This document shows positions 1 through 10,700 of a stretch of DNA of 64,000 bases, one piece after another. Within the stretch, counting starts at the first letter, position 1. Each line of letters opens with the position of its first letter. The notes under the pieces are model-generated. The model searched no databases. It was not told the origin of the DNA and saw nothing but the letters and a program-made list of their open reading frames with translations. Source of the stretch: Sphingomonas citri. Its GTDB lineage: Bacteria > Pseudomonadota > Alphaproteobacteria > Sphingomonadales > Sphingomonadaceae. The DNA is taken from NCBI RefSeq assembly GCF_019429485.1, contig NZ_JAHXZN010000004.1, positions 186,001 through 250,000 on the forward strand. Direction: 5' to 3'. A program made the translations under genes and the position numbers.

Positions 1-1808
1 TGACCATGCTGGGACGCGACTTCATCGCCGCCAACCCGCAGTTCCTGGCGGCGAATCCGACGCTGACCAACAACGGCGTCAACGCCAAGGTCGACCACGT
101 CTACAACACGACCAACCGCAAGTCGGACAGTTATCAGATCGGCGGCAACGTCAAGTGGAACCCCACAGAGAACGTCGAGCTGCGCTTCGATGCCTCGACC
201 ACCGGCGCCAACCGCAACTCGCCCAATGCCTATCTCGTCTACGGCGCGCTGCTACCCTACAGCTATCAGTTCTCGCTCGATGGTGGGAAGGGGATCCCGT
301 CGATCTCCTACGACAACAACATCATCAACAACCCCGACCTGATGCGGCTGCATTACATGGGGATCGACGCCAACCGCTCGCGCGACCGCGGCTCGGAATA
401 TCACTTCGACACCAAATGGACCGTCGACGGCTCGATCCTGCGCAACGTGACGCTCGGCGGGTCGTACACCGAGCGGCGCAAGATCAATCGCCAGTTCAAC
501 AACAGCGACTCCAACTGCACCTATTGCGGCTATCAGGTGCCGATCGCCTCGGGCCTGCTCCAGCCCTATGAGTGGGGCGACCTGCTCGGCGGCGGGCAGA
601 ACATCCCGCCCTCGCTGTTCCAGGTCGATCCGCAGGCCTTCCTCGCCTATCTCAACGATCCCGCCACGCTCAACATCCCCTCGAACGGGCGCACGCCCGA
701 GCAGCAGGCGGCCTATGCGGCGCAGGTGCAGGCGCTGGAAGGCGGGCCGTTCGGCGTGCGCGAGCAGCTGCGCGGCACCGTCAACGTGCAGGAGCGGCTG
801 ACCGCTGGCTATATCAGCATGCAGTTCGGCAACGATCGCTGGACCGGCAACGCCGGCGTGCGCGTGATCCGCACCCAGGTGCTCTCCTCGGGCTTCGACA
901 CGCCGGTCACCGGGATCGCCAACACGCCCGGCGACGACACGCTGCAATATACCTATGGGCCCGCCACCGCGATCGCGGTGCGCAGCAGCTACGTCAACGC
1001 GCTTCCCTCGGCCAACGTGAAGTACAACCTGACCGAGAAGCTGATCGCGCGCGCCGCCTTCTCGCAGACGATCACGCGACCGACGTTGACCGACCTGGGC
1101 GTCAACAACGACTACGGCGGGCGCATCGCGGTGCCGCTGTCGTCGGGCGGCAACCCCAATCTGCTGCCGTTCCGCTCGACCAACTACGACCTGTCGCTCG
1201 AATGGTATCTCTCGCGCGTCAGCTACATCAGCGTGGGCGGCTTCTATAAGGACCTGTCCGACTTCCTTGAGCTGCAGACGCTGCCGGTCGAGCGCTTCGG
1301 CCGGGTCTATCAGGACACGCGCACGCGCAACGGGCAGAGCGGCACGATCAAGGGCATCGAGGTCGGCGGGCAATATTCGTTCGACGCGCTGGGCGGGTTC
1401 GTCGGCGGCTTCGGCCTTACCGGCAACTACACCTATGTCGCCAGCAGCGCCGAGCGCGACCAGGTGCTGGCGGACTTCCAGTGCGGCTACAACGGCCTGT
1501 CGCCGCACTCGGCGAACGGCAGCGTGTTCTACGAGAAATACGGCATCTCGGCGCGCGTGTCGTACAACTGGCGCTCGGACTATCTGCGCAACTGCCGAGA
1601 CAGCCAGTCGCGGCCGCGCAACCGCTCCTCCTACGGCCAGCTCGACTTCAACGTGTCCTACGACCTCACGCCCAATTTCCAGCTCTACGTGCAGGGCGTG
1701 AACGTGACCAACGAGTTCATCGACGAATGGTCGGCGATCAAGGAGCGCTACCTGCTCCAGCAGGAGACCGGCGCACGCTACAACGTCGGCCTGCGCGTCA
1801 AGCTGTGA
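1..1808 (+). CDS. TonB-dependent receptor, C-terminal part (5' end outside window)
   Basis: The reading frame is open from the first bases, so the gene starts upstream and the ATG at 6 is probably internal. About 600 residues of outer-membrane beta-barrel are visible: alternating amphipathic strands, many Asn/Tyr/Arg-rich loops and a C-terminal TonB_dep_Rec-type ending (ARYNVGLRVKL, terminating in a hydrophobic strand). The segment around the ITRPTLTDLG motif and the large loop with a CTYCGY cysteine pair are typical of the large Xanthomonas/Caulobacter-type receptors (TIGR01782-like). Such receptors import large ligands such as siderophores, oligosaccharides or vitamin complexes using TonB-ExbBD energy. 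The plug and TonB box are not in the window, so the substrate cannot be inferred. Confidence 0.9.
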   Translation, partial: TMLGRDFIAANPQFLAANPTLTNNGVNAKVDHVYNTTNRKSDSYQIGGNVKWNPTENVELRFDASTTGANRNSPNAYLVYGALLPYSYQFSLDGGKGIPSISYDNNIINNPDLMRLHYMGIDANRSRDRGSEYHFDTKWTVDGSILRNVTLGGSYTERRKINRQFNNSDSNCTYCGYQVPIASGLLQPYEWGDLLGGGQNIPPSLFQVDPQAFLAYLNDPATLNIPSNGRTPEQQAAYAAQVQALEGGPFGVREQLRGTVNVQERLTAGYISMQFGNDRWTGNAGVRVIRTQVLSSGFDTPVTGIANTPGDDTLQYTYGPATAIAVRSSYVNALPSANVKYNLTEKLIARAAFSQTITRPTLTDLGVNNDYGGRIAVPLSSGGNPNLLPFRSTNYDLSLEWYLSRVSYISVGGFYKDLSDFLELQTLPVERFGRVYQDTRTRNGQSGTIKGIEVGGQYSFDALGGFVGGFGLTGNYTYVASSAERDQVLADFQCGYNGLSPHSANGSVFYEKYGISARVSYNWRSDYLRNCRDSQSRPRNRSSYGQLDFNVSYDLTPNFQLYVQGVNVTNEFIDEWSAIKERYLLQQETGARYNVGLRVKL

Positions 1809-1876
1809 GGGGGTGAGGGCGCGTTGCGCTGAGGCGACGCGCGCTCAGGGATCGCGGTCGGCGCACGCTTCACCTG

Positions 1877-1907
1877 CCGTCATCCCGGACCAAGTCCGGG
1901 ATGACGG
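1877..1907. repeat. 14-bp perfect stem-loop, TBDR downstream hairpin
   Basis: Arms 1877-1890 and 1894-1907 are exactly complementary around a 3-base loop (CAA). The arm reads CCGTCATCCCGGAC, and the same CGTCATCC-type arm recurs at 10927, 14620 and 43570, so this is a dispersed palindromic intergenic repeat. It lies 69 bases after the receptor stop codon and could act as a transcription terminator or mRNA stabiliser. There is no U tract. Confidence 0.75.
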
Positions 1908-1940
1908 AAGGGGTCCGCAGACGGATCATGCGACGCGGGC

Positions 1941-1977
1941 GGAGGGGTGACGCCAGGAAGTCGATGCGCCACCCCCT
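1941..1977. repeat. degenerate half-copy of the sphingomonad-type palindromic repeat
   Basis: GGAGGGGTGACGC and, 13 bases on, GCGCCACCCCCTCC match segments of the longer element at 4851-4987, so this looks like a decayed or internally deleted copy of the same repeat family in front of lnt. Confidence 0.45.
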
Positions 1978-2012
1978 CCCGCGCGCGCCGCGGAGGTGCT
2001 AGCGGCGCGCGC

Positions 2013-3548
2013 ATGACTCGCCGCCCCTCCCTCGTCGCGCTGCTGCTCGGCGTCGCCGCCGCCTGCGGCTTCGCCCCGCTCGAGCTGTGGTGGCTCGCGC
2101 TCGCCGCTTTCGCGGGCTGGCTGGCGCTGGTCCATGCCGCGCCGACGCTGCGCCAGGCGCTGTGGCGCGGCTATGCCTTCGGGGTCGGGCATTTCACGAT
2201 CAACGACAACTGGTTCCAGCACGCCTTCACGTTTCAGGACAAGATGCCGCACGCGCTCGGCTATCTCGCCCCGTTCGCGCTCGCTCTGTACCTGGCGGTG
2301 TTCCCCGCCGCCGCGGCGGGGCTGGCGTGGCGCATGCGGCGCGGCGGCGCACCCGATCTCGGCTGGGTGCTGCTGGCGGGTGCGTGCTGGATCGTCACCG
2401 AGTGGGTGCGCTCCTGGCTCTTCACCGGCTATGCGTGGGACCCGCTCGCGGTGATATGGGTGCCGGTCCAGCCGGTGGCGTGGCTGGCGAGCCTCGTCGG
2501 CACCTACGCGCTGTCCGGCCTCACCGTGGCGCTCGCGGGCCTGTTGCTGCTGGTGCCGCGCCGCGCGTTGCCGCTGGGCGGCGTGGTGCTCGCCGCCGCG
2601 GCGCTGCTCGGCGCGCAGGCGCTGAGTTATCGCGGTCCGCCTCCCGCCGCCGCACCCGACGCCCCGCGCGTGATCGTGGTGCAGCCCAACGTGCCGCAGG
2701 ATCAGCGCGGCGAGAGCGATCAGGCGATGATGCTGGCGCGGCTCACCCGCCTCTCCGGCCGGCCCGGCGCGGCGCCGCGGCTGGTGCTGTGGCCCGAGGG
2801 CGTGATCCGCGACTTCATCGAGGACGATTACCCGCTCTGGGTCTATGGCGACACCAGCCCCTGGGTCACCCGCGCGCGTATGACCGCGGTGCTCGGCCCG
2901 CGCGACATGCTGATGACGGGCGGCACCGCGCTCCAATTCGACTCGCGCGGCGAGGTCACCGGCGCGACCAACTCGGTGTTCGTGCTCGACCCGGCGCGGC
3001 GCATCCGCGCACGCTACGACAAGGCGCATCTGGTGCCCTACGGCGAGTATCTGCCGATGCCCTGGCTGCTCAAGCCGCTCGGTCTGGCGCGGCTGGTGCC
3101 CGGCGACCTCGATTTCGCGCCCGGCCCCGGGCCACGCACGCTGGCGGTGCCCGGCTTCGGCGCGATCGGGGTGCAGCTCTGCTACGAGATCATCTTCTCG
3201 GGCGAGGTGGTCGACCGCGCGCACCGGCCGCGGCTGCTCTTCAACCCCTCCAACGACGCCTGGTTCGGCGCCTGGGGGCCGCCGCAGCACCTCGCCCAGG
3301 CGCGGCTGCGCGCGATCGAGGAGGGGCTGCCGGTGGTGCGCGCCACGCCGAACGGCATCTCGGCGGTGATCGCTGCCGACGGCACGCTGCTTGGCACCGT
3401 CGCGCACCATGCCGGCGGGGCGGTCGACGTGGCGCTGCCACCCGCGCGCCCGGCTACCGTGTTTGCGCGGCTGGGCAATGCGGCGGCACTGCTGGTCGGG
3501 CTCGCGCTGGTGGCGGGCGCGGTTGCGTTGCGCGCGCGCCGGCGGTAA
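2013..3548 (+). CDS. lnt: apolipoprotein N-acyltransferase
   Basis: Transfers a third acyl chain to the N-terminal cysteine of apolipoproteins in the inner membrane, the last step of lipoprotein maturation. The protein is 511 residues, normal for the family. The first ~215 residues form several membrane helices, and the rest is a nitrilase-fold (CN-hydrolase) domain with the expected catalytic triad: Glu262 (in WPEG), Lys337 (in YDKAHLVPYGEY) and Cys390 (in QLCYEI). I chose the ATG at 2013 because a GGAGG ribosome site lies just upstream and the longer frame (from 1947) adds only arginine-rich leader. metK follows after 42 bases, but a palindrome in that gap suggests metK has its own control. 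Confidence 0.96.
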   Translation: MTRRPSLVALLLGVAAACGFAPLELWWLALAAFAGWLALVHAAPTLRQALWRGYAFGVGHFTINDNWFQHAFTFQDKMPHALGYLAPFALALYLAVFPAAAAGLAWRMRRGGAPDLGWVLLAGACWIVTEWVRSWLFTGYAWDPLAVIWVPVQPVAWLASLVGTYALSGLTVALAGLLLLVPRRALPLGGVVLAAAALLGAQALSYRGPPPAAAPDAPRVIVVQPNVPQDQRGESDQAMMLARLTRLSGRPGAAPRLVLWPEGVIRDFIEDDYPLWVYGDTSPWVTRARMTAVLGPRDMLMTGGTALQFDSRGEVTGATNSVFVLDPARRIRARYDKAHLVPYGEYLPMPWLLKPLGLARLVPGDLDFAPGPGPRTLAVPGFGAIGVQLCYEIIFSGEVVDRAHRPRLLFNPSNDAWFGAWGPPQHLAQARLRAIEEGLPVVRATPNGISAVIAADGTLLGTVAHHAGGAVDVALPPARPATVFARLGNAAALLVGLALVAGAVALRARRR

Positions 3549-3550
3549 GC

Positions 3551-3570
3551 ATATAAAGCTATCTTTATAT
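3551..3570. promoter_or_regulatory. 20-bp palindromic operator upstream of metK (SahR-type candidate)
   Basis: ATATAAAGCTATCTTTATAT: 8-bp perfect arms (3551-3558, 3563-3570) around CTAT. It is strikingly AT-rich in a ~70% GC region and sits 21 bases before the metK start codon, where a bound repressor would block transcription. ArsR-family SahR repressors control methionine-cycle genes (metK, ahcY, metH, metF) in Proteobacteria through AT-rich palindromes. Assignment to SahR is inference; the palindrome itself is plainly visible. Confidence 0.65.
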
Positions 3571-3590
3571 CGTTATCTGCCGGAGCCTCC

Positions 3591-4790
3591 ATGCGTCAGT
3601 CGTTCATCTTCACGTCGGAGTCGGTGTCGGAAGGGCACCCCGACAAGGTCGCGGACCAGATCTCGGACGCGATCGTCGACCTCTTCCTCGCCAAAGACCC
3701 CGAGGCGCGCGTCGCGTGCGAGACGATGACCACCACCAACAAGGTGGTGCTCGCGGGCGAGATCCGCGGGCGCGGCATCTACGAGAACGATCAATGGGCG
3801 CCGGGCGTGCTCGACGAGATCGAGGCTGCGGTCCGCGCCACGGTGAAGCGGATCGGCTATGAGCAGTCGGGCTTCCACTGGCAGACGTTCGACTTCTCGA
3901 ACAACCTGCACGGCCAGTCGGCGCATATCGCGATGGGCGTCGACGAGAGCGGCAACAAGGACGAGGGCGCGGGCGACCAGGGCATCATGTTCGGCTACGC
4001 CACCGACGAGACCCCCGGCTTGATGCCCGCCACGCTCTATTACAGCCACAAGATCCTCGAGAAGATGGCGGCGGACCGCCACGCCGGCATCGCGCCCTTC
4101 CTCGAGCCCGACGCCAAGAGCCAGGTGACGCTGCAATATGAGAACGGCGTGCCGGTGCGCGCCACGGCGCTGGTGGTGTCGACCCAGCATTCGGCCGATC
4201 TGTCGAACGAGGCGGGCCAGGCGCGCCTGCGCGACTACGTCAAGGGCGTATTCGCCGAGGTGCTGCCCGAGGGTTGGCTGCCCGAGGAGAAGGCGATCTA
4301 CGTCAATCCGACGGGTCTGTTCGAGATCGGCGGTCCGGACGGTGACGCCGGGCTGACCGGGCGCAAGATCATCGTCGATACCTATGGCGGCGCGGCGCCG
4401 CACGGCGGCGGCGCGTTCAGCGGCAAGGACCCCACCAAGGTCGACCGCTCGGCCGCCTATGTCGCGCGCTATCTCGCCAAGAACGTGGTCGCGGCCGGAC
4501 TGGCCAAGCGCTGCACGATCCAGCTGAGCTACGCCATCGGCGTGGCCGAGCCGCTCAGCGTCTACGTCGACCTGCACGGCACCGGCAACGTCGAGGAGAG
4601 CAAGCTCGAGGCGGCGTTGCCCAAGCTGGTGCGGCTGACCCCCAAGGGTATCCGCGAGCACCTCAAGCTCAACGCGCCGATCTACAGCAAGACCGCGGCC
4701 TACGGCCACTTCGGCCGCGATCCCGAGGGCGACCTGTTCACCTGGGAGAAGACCGACCTGGTCGAGCAGCTCAAGCAGGCGGTGGCCTGA
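3591..4790 (+). CDS. metK: S-adenosylmethionine synthetase
   Basis: Makes S-adenosylmethionine from ATP and methionine in the cytoplasm. The 399-residue product has the family's ATP-binding hexapeptide-type motif ([12 protein letters not shown], about residue 125) and the glycine-rich GGGAFSGKD loop near residue 280, plus the conserved N-terminal [12 protein letters not shown]. The start ATG at 3591 is preceded by a GGAG site. Convergent with aguB downstream. The short palindrome between lnt and metK is the probable control element. Confidence 0.98.
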   Translation: MRQSFIFTSESVSEGHPDKVADQISDAIVDLFLAKDPEARVACETMTTTNKVVLAGEIRGRGIYENDQWAPGVLDEIEAAVRATVKRIGYEQSGFHWQTFDFSNNLHGQSAHIAMGVDESGNKDEGAGDQGIMFGYATDETPGLMPATLYYSHKILEKMAADRHAGIAPFLEPDAKSQVTLQYENGVPVRATALVVSTQHSADLSNEAGQARLRDYVKGVFAEVLPEGWLPEEKAIYVNPTGLFEIGGPDGDAGLTGRKIIVDTYGGAAPHGGGAFSGKDPTKVDRSAAYVARYLAKNVVAAGLAKRCTIQLSYAIGVAEPLSVYVDLHGTGNVEESKLEAALPKLVRLTPKGIREHLKLNAPIYSKTAAYGHFGRDPEGDLFTWEKTDLVEQLKQAVA

Positions 4791-4797
4791 GGAGAGG

Positions 4798-4830
4798 GCG
4801 CCATCCTTCCTTCAGGGAGGGGGATGGCGC
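4798..4830. terminator. stem-loop after metK
   Basis: GCGCCATCC (4798-4806) pairs with GGATGGCGC (4822-4830) around a partly self-complementary TTCC/GGGA interior. It begins 7 bases after the metK stop and before the convergent aguB, fitting a terminator, though without a U run. Confidence 0.5.
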
Positions 4831-4850
4831 ACGCGGCAGGCGATGTTTTC

Positions 4851-4987
4851 ATCCTCCCCTGCGAGGGGAGGTGGCACGCCGCAGGCCTGACGGAGGGGTG
4901 ACGCGGCTGGCGAGGAGCGGTGGACTCACCAGCGGCGACACCCCTCCGTCGCGCTGTGCGCGCCACCCCCTCCTTACAGGGGAGGAT
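4851..4987. repeat. 137-bp nested palindromic intergenic repeat, copy 1
   Basis: Outer hairpins (CCTCCCCTGCGAGGGGAGG at 4853-4871, and CTCCTTACAGGGGAG near 4970-4984) flank an inner 12-bp perfect inverted repeat, GACGGAGGGGTG (4889-4900) and CACCCCTCCGTC (4939-4950), with a core containing GGACTCACCAGCG. A second copy is at 49100-49235. No coding potential or transposase; a MITE- or REP-like non-autonomous element between convergent genes. Confidence 0.75.
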
Positions 4988-5029
4988 CAAAAGCGACCCG
5001 GATTCTTAGTCTTAGTCGCTGCTGCCCCC

Positions 5030-5893
<864 letters not shown>

Positions 5894-5967
5894 GCGCGCG
5901 CACATAAGGTGCGCGCGGGCAGGAGGCTAGGGTGAAGCCGCGAGACGCTTCTCCTCCTGCCCGACCG

Positions 5968-6630
5968 TCACGGCAGGATGCTGCCCGTCCGGTACAAGCG
6001 ATCCTCCAGCAGCGGGACGATCTCCTCCTCCTCGGTGGCGCGCGCCGGGTCGAGCGCGAGCAGCGCGGCGAGCGCGTGCCAGCCGTAGCGCGGCGTCACG
6101 GTCGCGCCGCCGGGCGCGCCGAGCCGGCGGATCACGCCGAGGCCCTGCTCGAGATCGACCGATCCGCCGACCTCGACCGCGCTCTCGCCGCTCACCAGCA
6201 CCGGCGCGCGCAGGTCGCCGCCGACGACCAGCACCGACTCCTCGCGCGCGGTGTAGATCCAGTCGCCGACAATCAGGTCGCCGGTGACGACCACGCGGCT
6301 GCCCCAGTCGTTGAGCAGGCTGCCGCAGCGCAGGCTGCCGAACACGACCAGCGCGGCATGGCCGTCGTTGCCGTCGACCTCCTGCGTCGAGACCTGGCCG
6401 GCGACGCTGAGATCGCCCTCGATCAGCGTCAGCAGCGTCAGCGGCGTGTAATCGCCCGCGATCACGACGTCGCCACGGTGGCGTCCGGCGCTGACGTCGT
6501 CGGGCTCGAGCACGGGCGAGACCAGCTCGATCTGCGAGAGCAGGTCGGCGAGCGCGGCGTCGGGCAGCGCCTCGACCAGCACCGCGATCTTGTTCTGCCA
6601 CGTCTCCATCGGCATCCGCTGCCACGCCAT
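5968..6630 (-). CDS. beta-helix-like protein of unknown function
   Basis: A 220-residue acidic, probably cytosolic protein without signal peptide or membrane segment. The ATG at 6630 is used because GAGGAG lies about 7 bases upstream; the frame extends further but only as arginine-rich leader. The N-terminal ~60 residues look helical (WQNKIAVLVEALPDAALADLL). Residues ~70-170 contain repeating short beta-strand units of the form VVxxGD/DLxVxG (VVIAGDY, IEGDLSVAG, VVVTGDLIVGDW, LVVGGDLRA), a spacing resembling right-handed beta-helix or bactofilin-like polymer-forming folds. The function is not recognised. Divergent from the DUF815 ATPase gene across 139 bases. Confidence 0.7.
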   Translation of the reverse strand: MAWQRMPMETWQNKIAVLVEALPDAALADLLSQIELVSPVLEPDDVSAGRHRGDVVIAGDYTPLTLLTLIEGDLSVAGQVSTQEVDGNDGHAALVVFGSLRCGSLLNDWGSRVVVTGDLIVGDWIYTAREESVLVVGGDLRAPVLVSGESAVEVGGSVDLEQGLGVIRRLGAPGGATVTPRYGWHALAALLALDPARATEEEEIVPLLEDRLYRTGSILP

Positions 6631-6769
6631 CCGCACGTCTCCTCGCTCGTCCAAGGGGTTATAGGAAGAGGATGGGGCCGGAGCGGCGACGCGGGCGGGG
6701 GCCTGACCCGGATCGAAGGGCGCGGCGCAACCCTTGAGCCGCGCGCACCGGCCCGCTAGCCCGGCGGCG

Positions 6770-7576
6770 ATGGACCCGCTCGACCGCATCGCCGCCGCGC
6801 TGGAGCGGCTCGCGCCGCCGCCGCCGCCCGCCGCCGACCCGCTGGCGCACCCGGCCTATGTCTGGCGCGGCGGCGTGCTGGTGGCGGCGCGCGCCTTCGC
6901 GCCGCTCGACCTCGCGCTGCTCCAGCGCGTCGACCAGCAGCGCGACGCGCTCGTCGCCAACCTCGAGCGGCTCGCCGCGGGCCATGCCGCGCAGGACGTG
7001 CTGCTGTGGGGCGCGCGCGGCACCGGCAAGTCGGCGCTGGTCAAGGCGAGCGTCGGCGCGGTGCAGGCGCGCGGCGGCGCGCTCGCGCTGGTGGAGGTGG
7101 CGGCGGAGCAGCTCGCCACGCTGCCCGCGCTGTTCGACGTGCTGGCGCGGCAGCCGCGCGCCTACGCGCTGTTCGTCGACGATCTCGGCGTCGACGACGC
7201 GAGCGAGGCGCGCGCGCTGCGCTCGCTGCTCGAGGGTGGCGCCGAGGCGCGCCCCGCCAACGCGCGGCTGATCGTCACCGCCAACCGCCGCCACCTGGTG
7301 GTGCGCGAGCACGCCGCCGCCGAGCGCGCGATCAACCCGCGCGACGCCGACGACGACCAGCTGGCGCTGGCCGACCGCTTCGGGCTCAGCCTCGGCTTCC
7401 ACGCCGTCGACCAGGACCAATATCTCGCGATCGTGCGCGCTTATGCCGAGCGGCATGGGCTGGCGTTCGACCCGGCCGAGGCGGTGCGCTGGGCGACGCA
7501 GCGCGGCAGCCGCTCGGGCCGGGTGGCGTGGCAATATGTCGTGGAACTCGCGGGGCGCAGCGGCATCTCGTTGTGA
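6770..7576 (+). CDS. DUF815-family AAA+ ATPase
   Basis: A 268-residue P-loop ATPase of the DUF815 type. Walker A is GARGTGKS (residues 81-88) and Walker B is ALFVDDLG (about 133-140). LIVTANRRHL resembles a sensor-1 segment. The N-terminus has a proline run and a QQRDALVANLERLAAG segment typical of the family. The ATG at 6770 gives MDPLDRIAAALERL, the usual family start; 12 extra upstream codons look non-native. The cellular role of DUF815 proteins is not established. It follows the divergent beta-helix gene and is separated from the next receptor by 197 bases in which I see no gene. Confidence 0.85.
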   Translation: MDPLDRIAAALERLAPPPPPAADPLAHPAYVWRGGVLVAARAFAPLDLALLQRVDQQRDALVANLERLAAGHAAQDVLLWGARGTGKSALVKASVGAVQARGGALALVEVAAEQLATLPALFDVLARQPRAYALFVDDLGVDDASEARALRSLLEGGAEARPANARLIVTANRRHLVVREHAAAERAINPRDADDDQLALADRFGLSLGFHAVDQDQYLAIVRAYAERHGLAFDPAEAVRWATQRGSRSGRVAWQYVVELAGRSGISL

Positions 7577-7773
7577 TCGCGAGATGAATTAGGTAAGTAT
7601 CAGTGACGAACCGTGCGGTAGCTGCGGTGGCTGGAGCGCCAGCAAGAGTTTACAATTCGGTGACGAGAGGGTCTTCTTAACCATCGTCGCAGCGGAGCGC
7701 CCGACTCCGCGCGACATGGGAAGCATGACGCTCGCGCTGCCCCCTGGCGCGCCGGCGCACCAGGGAGTCCATC

Positions 7774-10700
7774 GTGTCCGATCATCGTCTGTTCTCGCGC
7801 GCGTCGCTGCGCCACGGCGTCGCTTGCTCCGCGCTCGCGCTCGCCAGCCTGGCCGTCCTCGCCGCCGCGCCGGCCCATGCCCAGGCCGCCTCGCCGACCA
7901 CGCCGCCGGTGCCGCAGAGCGAGCAGCCGCCCGCACCCGTCGAGCAAAGCCCGGTCGAGCCTGCCGCCGGCACCGAGGCGCCCGCGGGCGGCGACATCGT
8001 CGTCACCGGATCGATCCTGCGCACCACCGATCGCGCCAGCCCCTCCCCCGTCACCACGGTGAGCGCCGAGGCGCTCGACCAGCGCGGCGTCACCACGGTG
8101 CAGGAGGGCATCCAGCAGCTCACCTCGAACAACGGGCCGGCGCTGACCAACTCCTTCACCGCCAACGGCGCCTTCGCCGGCGGCGCGTCGGCGGTGTCGC
8201 TGCGCGGCCTGTCGACCAACTCGACGCTGGTGCTGTTCGACGGCGTCCGCGCGGCCTATTACCCGCTGTCCGACGACGGCACGCGCAACTTCGTCGACCT
8301 CAACACCATCCCCGACGACATCGTCGACCGCATCGAGGTGCTGCGCGACGGCGCCTCGTCGAGCTACGGCGCGGACGCGATCGCGGGCGTGGTCAACATC
8401 ATCACCAAGCGCCAGTACAAGGGAATCGGCGGCCGCGCCGAGGCCGGGATCAGCGAGCGCGGCGACGCCTCCAACCAGCGGCTCAGCCTGATCGCGGGCA
8501 CCGGCGACATCGACGACAACGGCTATAACGCTTATGTCAGCGGCTTCTATTTCCGCCAGAGCGCACTGTACAACCGTGACCGGCCGTATCCGTACAACAC
8601 CGACGATCGCCGCCGTATCTGCAACGACGGCGAGTGCGGCCCCAACCAGGTGGTCAACGGGCTCGACGGCAACGGCGGCTACACCTTCTCCGAGGGCGTC
8701 TTCAACACCGGCGGGACGCTCTACGTGCGGCCGTTCGACCCGACCAACACCGACGCGCAGGGGCGCTACCAGCAGCTCAACCCGGCGCTCGGCTGCCGCA
8801 CCGGGCCGAGCTACACGCTCAACGCCGCCGATCTGGCGCGCACCGACGCCGACGGCAACCTCGTCAACGCCGCCGCGCCGACCTCGGTGTGCCAGGACGA
8901 TCTGGTCAACAATTACGGCGTGATCTCGCCGCAGATCGAGCGCTTCGGCGGGTCGGCGCGCTTCACCGCGCGGGTCGGCGACAATGCCGAGGCCTATGCC
9001 ATGTTCAACTTCCAGCAGAGCCGCGTGGGGTACAGCGGCGGGAACGCGACGATCCGCGGCAACGCCAACGCGGGGATCGACTTCCCGCGCTTCACCACCA
9101 GCGGCACCGGCGGCGCCTTCGCCCCGGGCTCGTTCGCGCTGACGCTGCCGGCCTATATCTGTGACAACGGCGTGGGCGCGGCCAACGGGATCGACACCGG
9201 GTGCAACGCCAGTAACGGCACGCTGAACCCCAACAATCCTTTCGCCACGGCGGCGAACCCGCAGGTGGCCCGGATCGTCGGTCGGATCCCGAGCATCCGC
9301 ACCTATGACGAGACGCGCAGCCGCGTGTACCGCGCCGCGCTCGGCATCAAGGGGCAGGTCGCCGACACCTGGGACTATGCCGTCGACGCCACCGCGATGC
9401 ACACCGACCTGCGGCGATTGCAGCGCGGCTACGTCCGCATCGACAACCTGCTCACCGCGATCGCGCGCGGCACCTACAATTTCGTCGATCCGTTCGCCAA
9501 CACGCAGGCGCAGCAGGACTTCCTCTCGCCCGACAACGTCAATGACGCGCAATCCGATCTGGCGCAGGTGCAGGCGACGCTCGGCCGCTCGCTCGCGACG
9601 CTGCCCGGCGGCCCGCTCCAGCTCGGCCTCGGCATCGCCTATCGCTACGAGTCGATCAACTCGCCGAGCGCCAACCCCGACTATAACGGCCCGACCGATC
9701 GCTATTTCGTGCTCAACGCCTTCGGCATCGACGGCAGCCGCTCGGTCTACTCGGCGTTCGGCGAGCTGAACGCGCCGATCGTCGACCAATTCCTCGTCAA
9801 CGTCTCCGGCCGCTACGACAAATACTCGAGCGGGCAGAGCGCCTTCTCGCCCAAGGTCGGGGCCAAGTTCACGCCGTTCCGGCAGCTGGCGATCCGCGGC
9901 ACCTACTCGCGCGGCTTCCGCATCCCGAGCTTCGGCGAGGCCAATTCGCTGCCGACCAGCGGCTTCGTCAACGCGTCGCCGAGCACCTATTCGGACGCTT
10001 TCCTGGCGCAATACGGCTGCTCGCAGGCGACCTTCACCTCCTGCCCGGCCTATATCAGCAACTCGTCCTACGGACAGACGACGCGCGCCACGCCCGACCT
10101 CAAGCCCGAGAAGTCGCGCAGCTTCACCGCGGGCGTGATCTTCGAGCCGATCCGCCAGCTGACGCTGACGGTCGACTATTTCAACATCAAGAAGACCGAC
10201 GCGATCGCCGCGGCGGACAACCAGGCCGCGATCGACGCCTACAACGCCGGGCAGGACGCGCCCGCGGGCTTCGGCCTGGTGCCCGACGTGGTCGACCCGC
10301 GCTTCCCCAACGCGCGCCCGCGGCTCGCCTTCGTCGAGGCGAGCTACGTCAACGAGAACACGATCCGCTCGCAGGGCATCGACTTCGGCGCGACCGGCAC
10401 GCTGGACATCGCCGACGACGTCAGCTTCACCTCGGCGGCACAGGCGAGCCTGATCCTCGAGCTGTCGACCGAGTTCGCCGACGGGTCGAAGCAGACCTAC
10501 CAGGGCACGATCGGCAACTACAACCTGACCGCCGGGTCGGGCACGCCGCGGTGGCGCGGGACGTGGCAGAACACGCTCAACTACAAGGACTATACGCTGA
10601 GCGCGACGGCGCAATATTTCGACGGCTACAATCTCTCGGCGGAGGACCAGGGCGGCACGCGCGGCGACTGCTCGCTCAATCCCGGCTATGTGCCGTGCGA

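Noticed and set aside
3549..3590. SAM riboswitch in front of metK
   Set aside because: Only 42 bases separate lnt and metK, too short for a known SAM riboswitch; the palindrome explains the AT-richness better.
7600..10614. Very long antisense reading frame opposite the TBDR at 7774-10905
   Set aside because: It is arginine/valine/alanine-rich with no domain, and mirrors the GC-rich receptor gene; third-position GC bias belongs to the plus strand.
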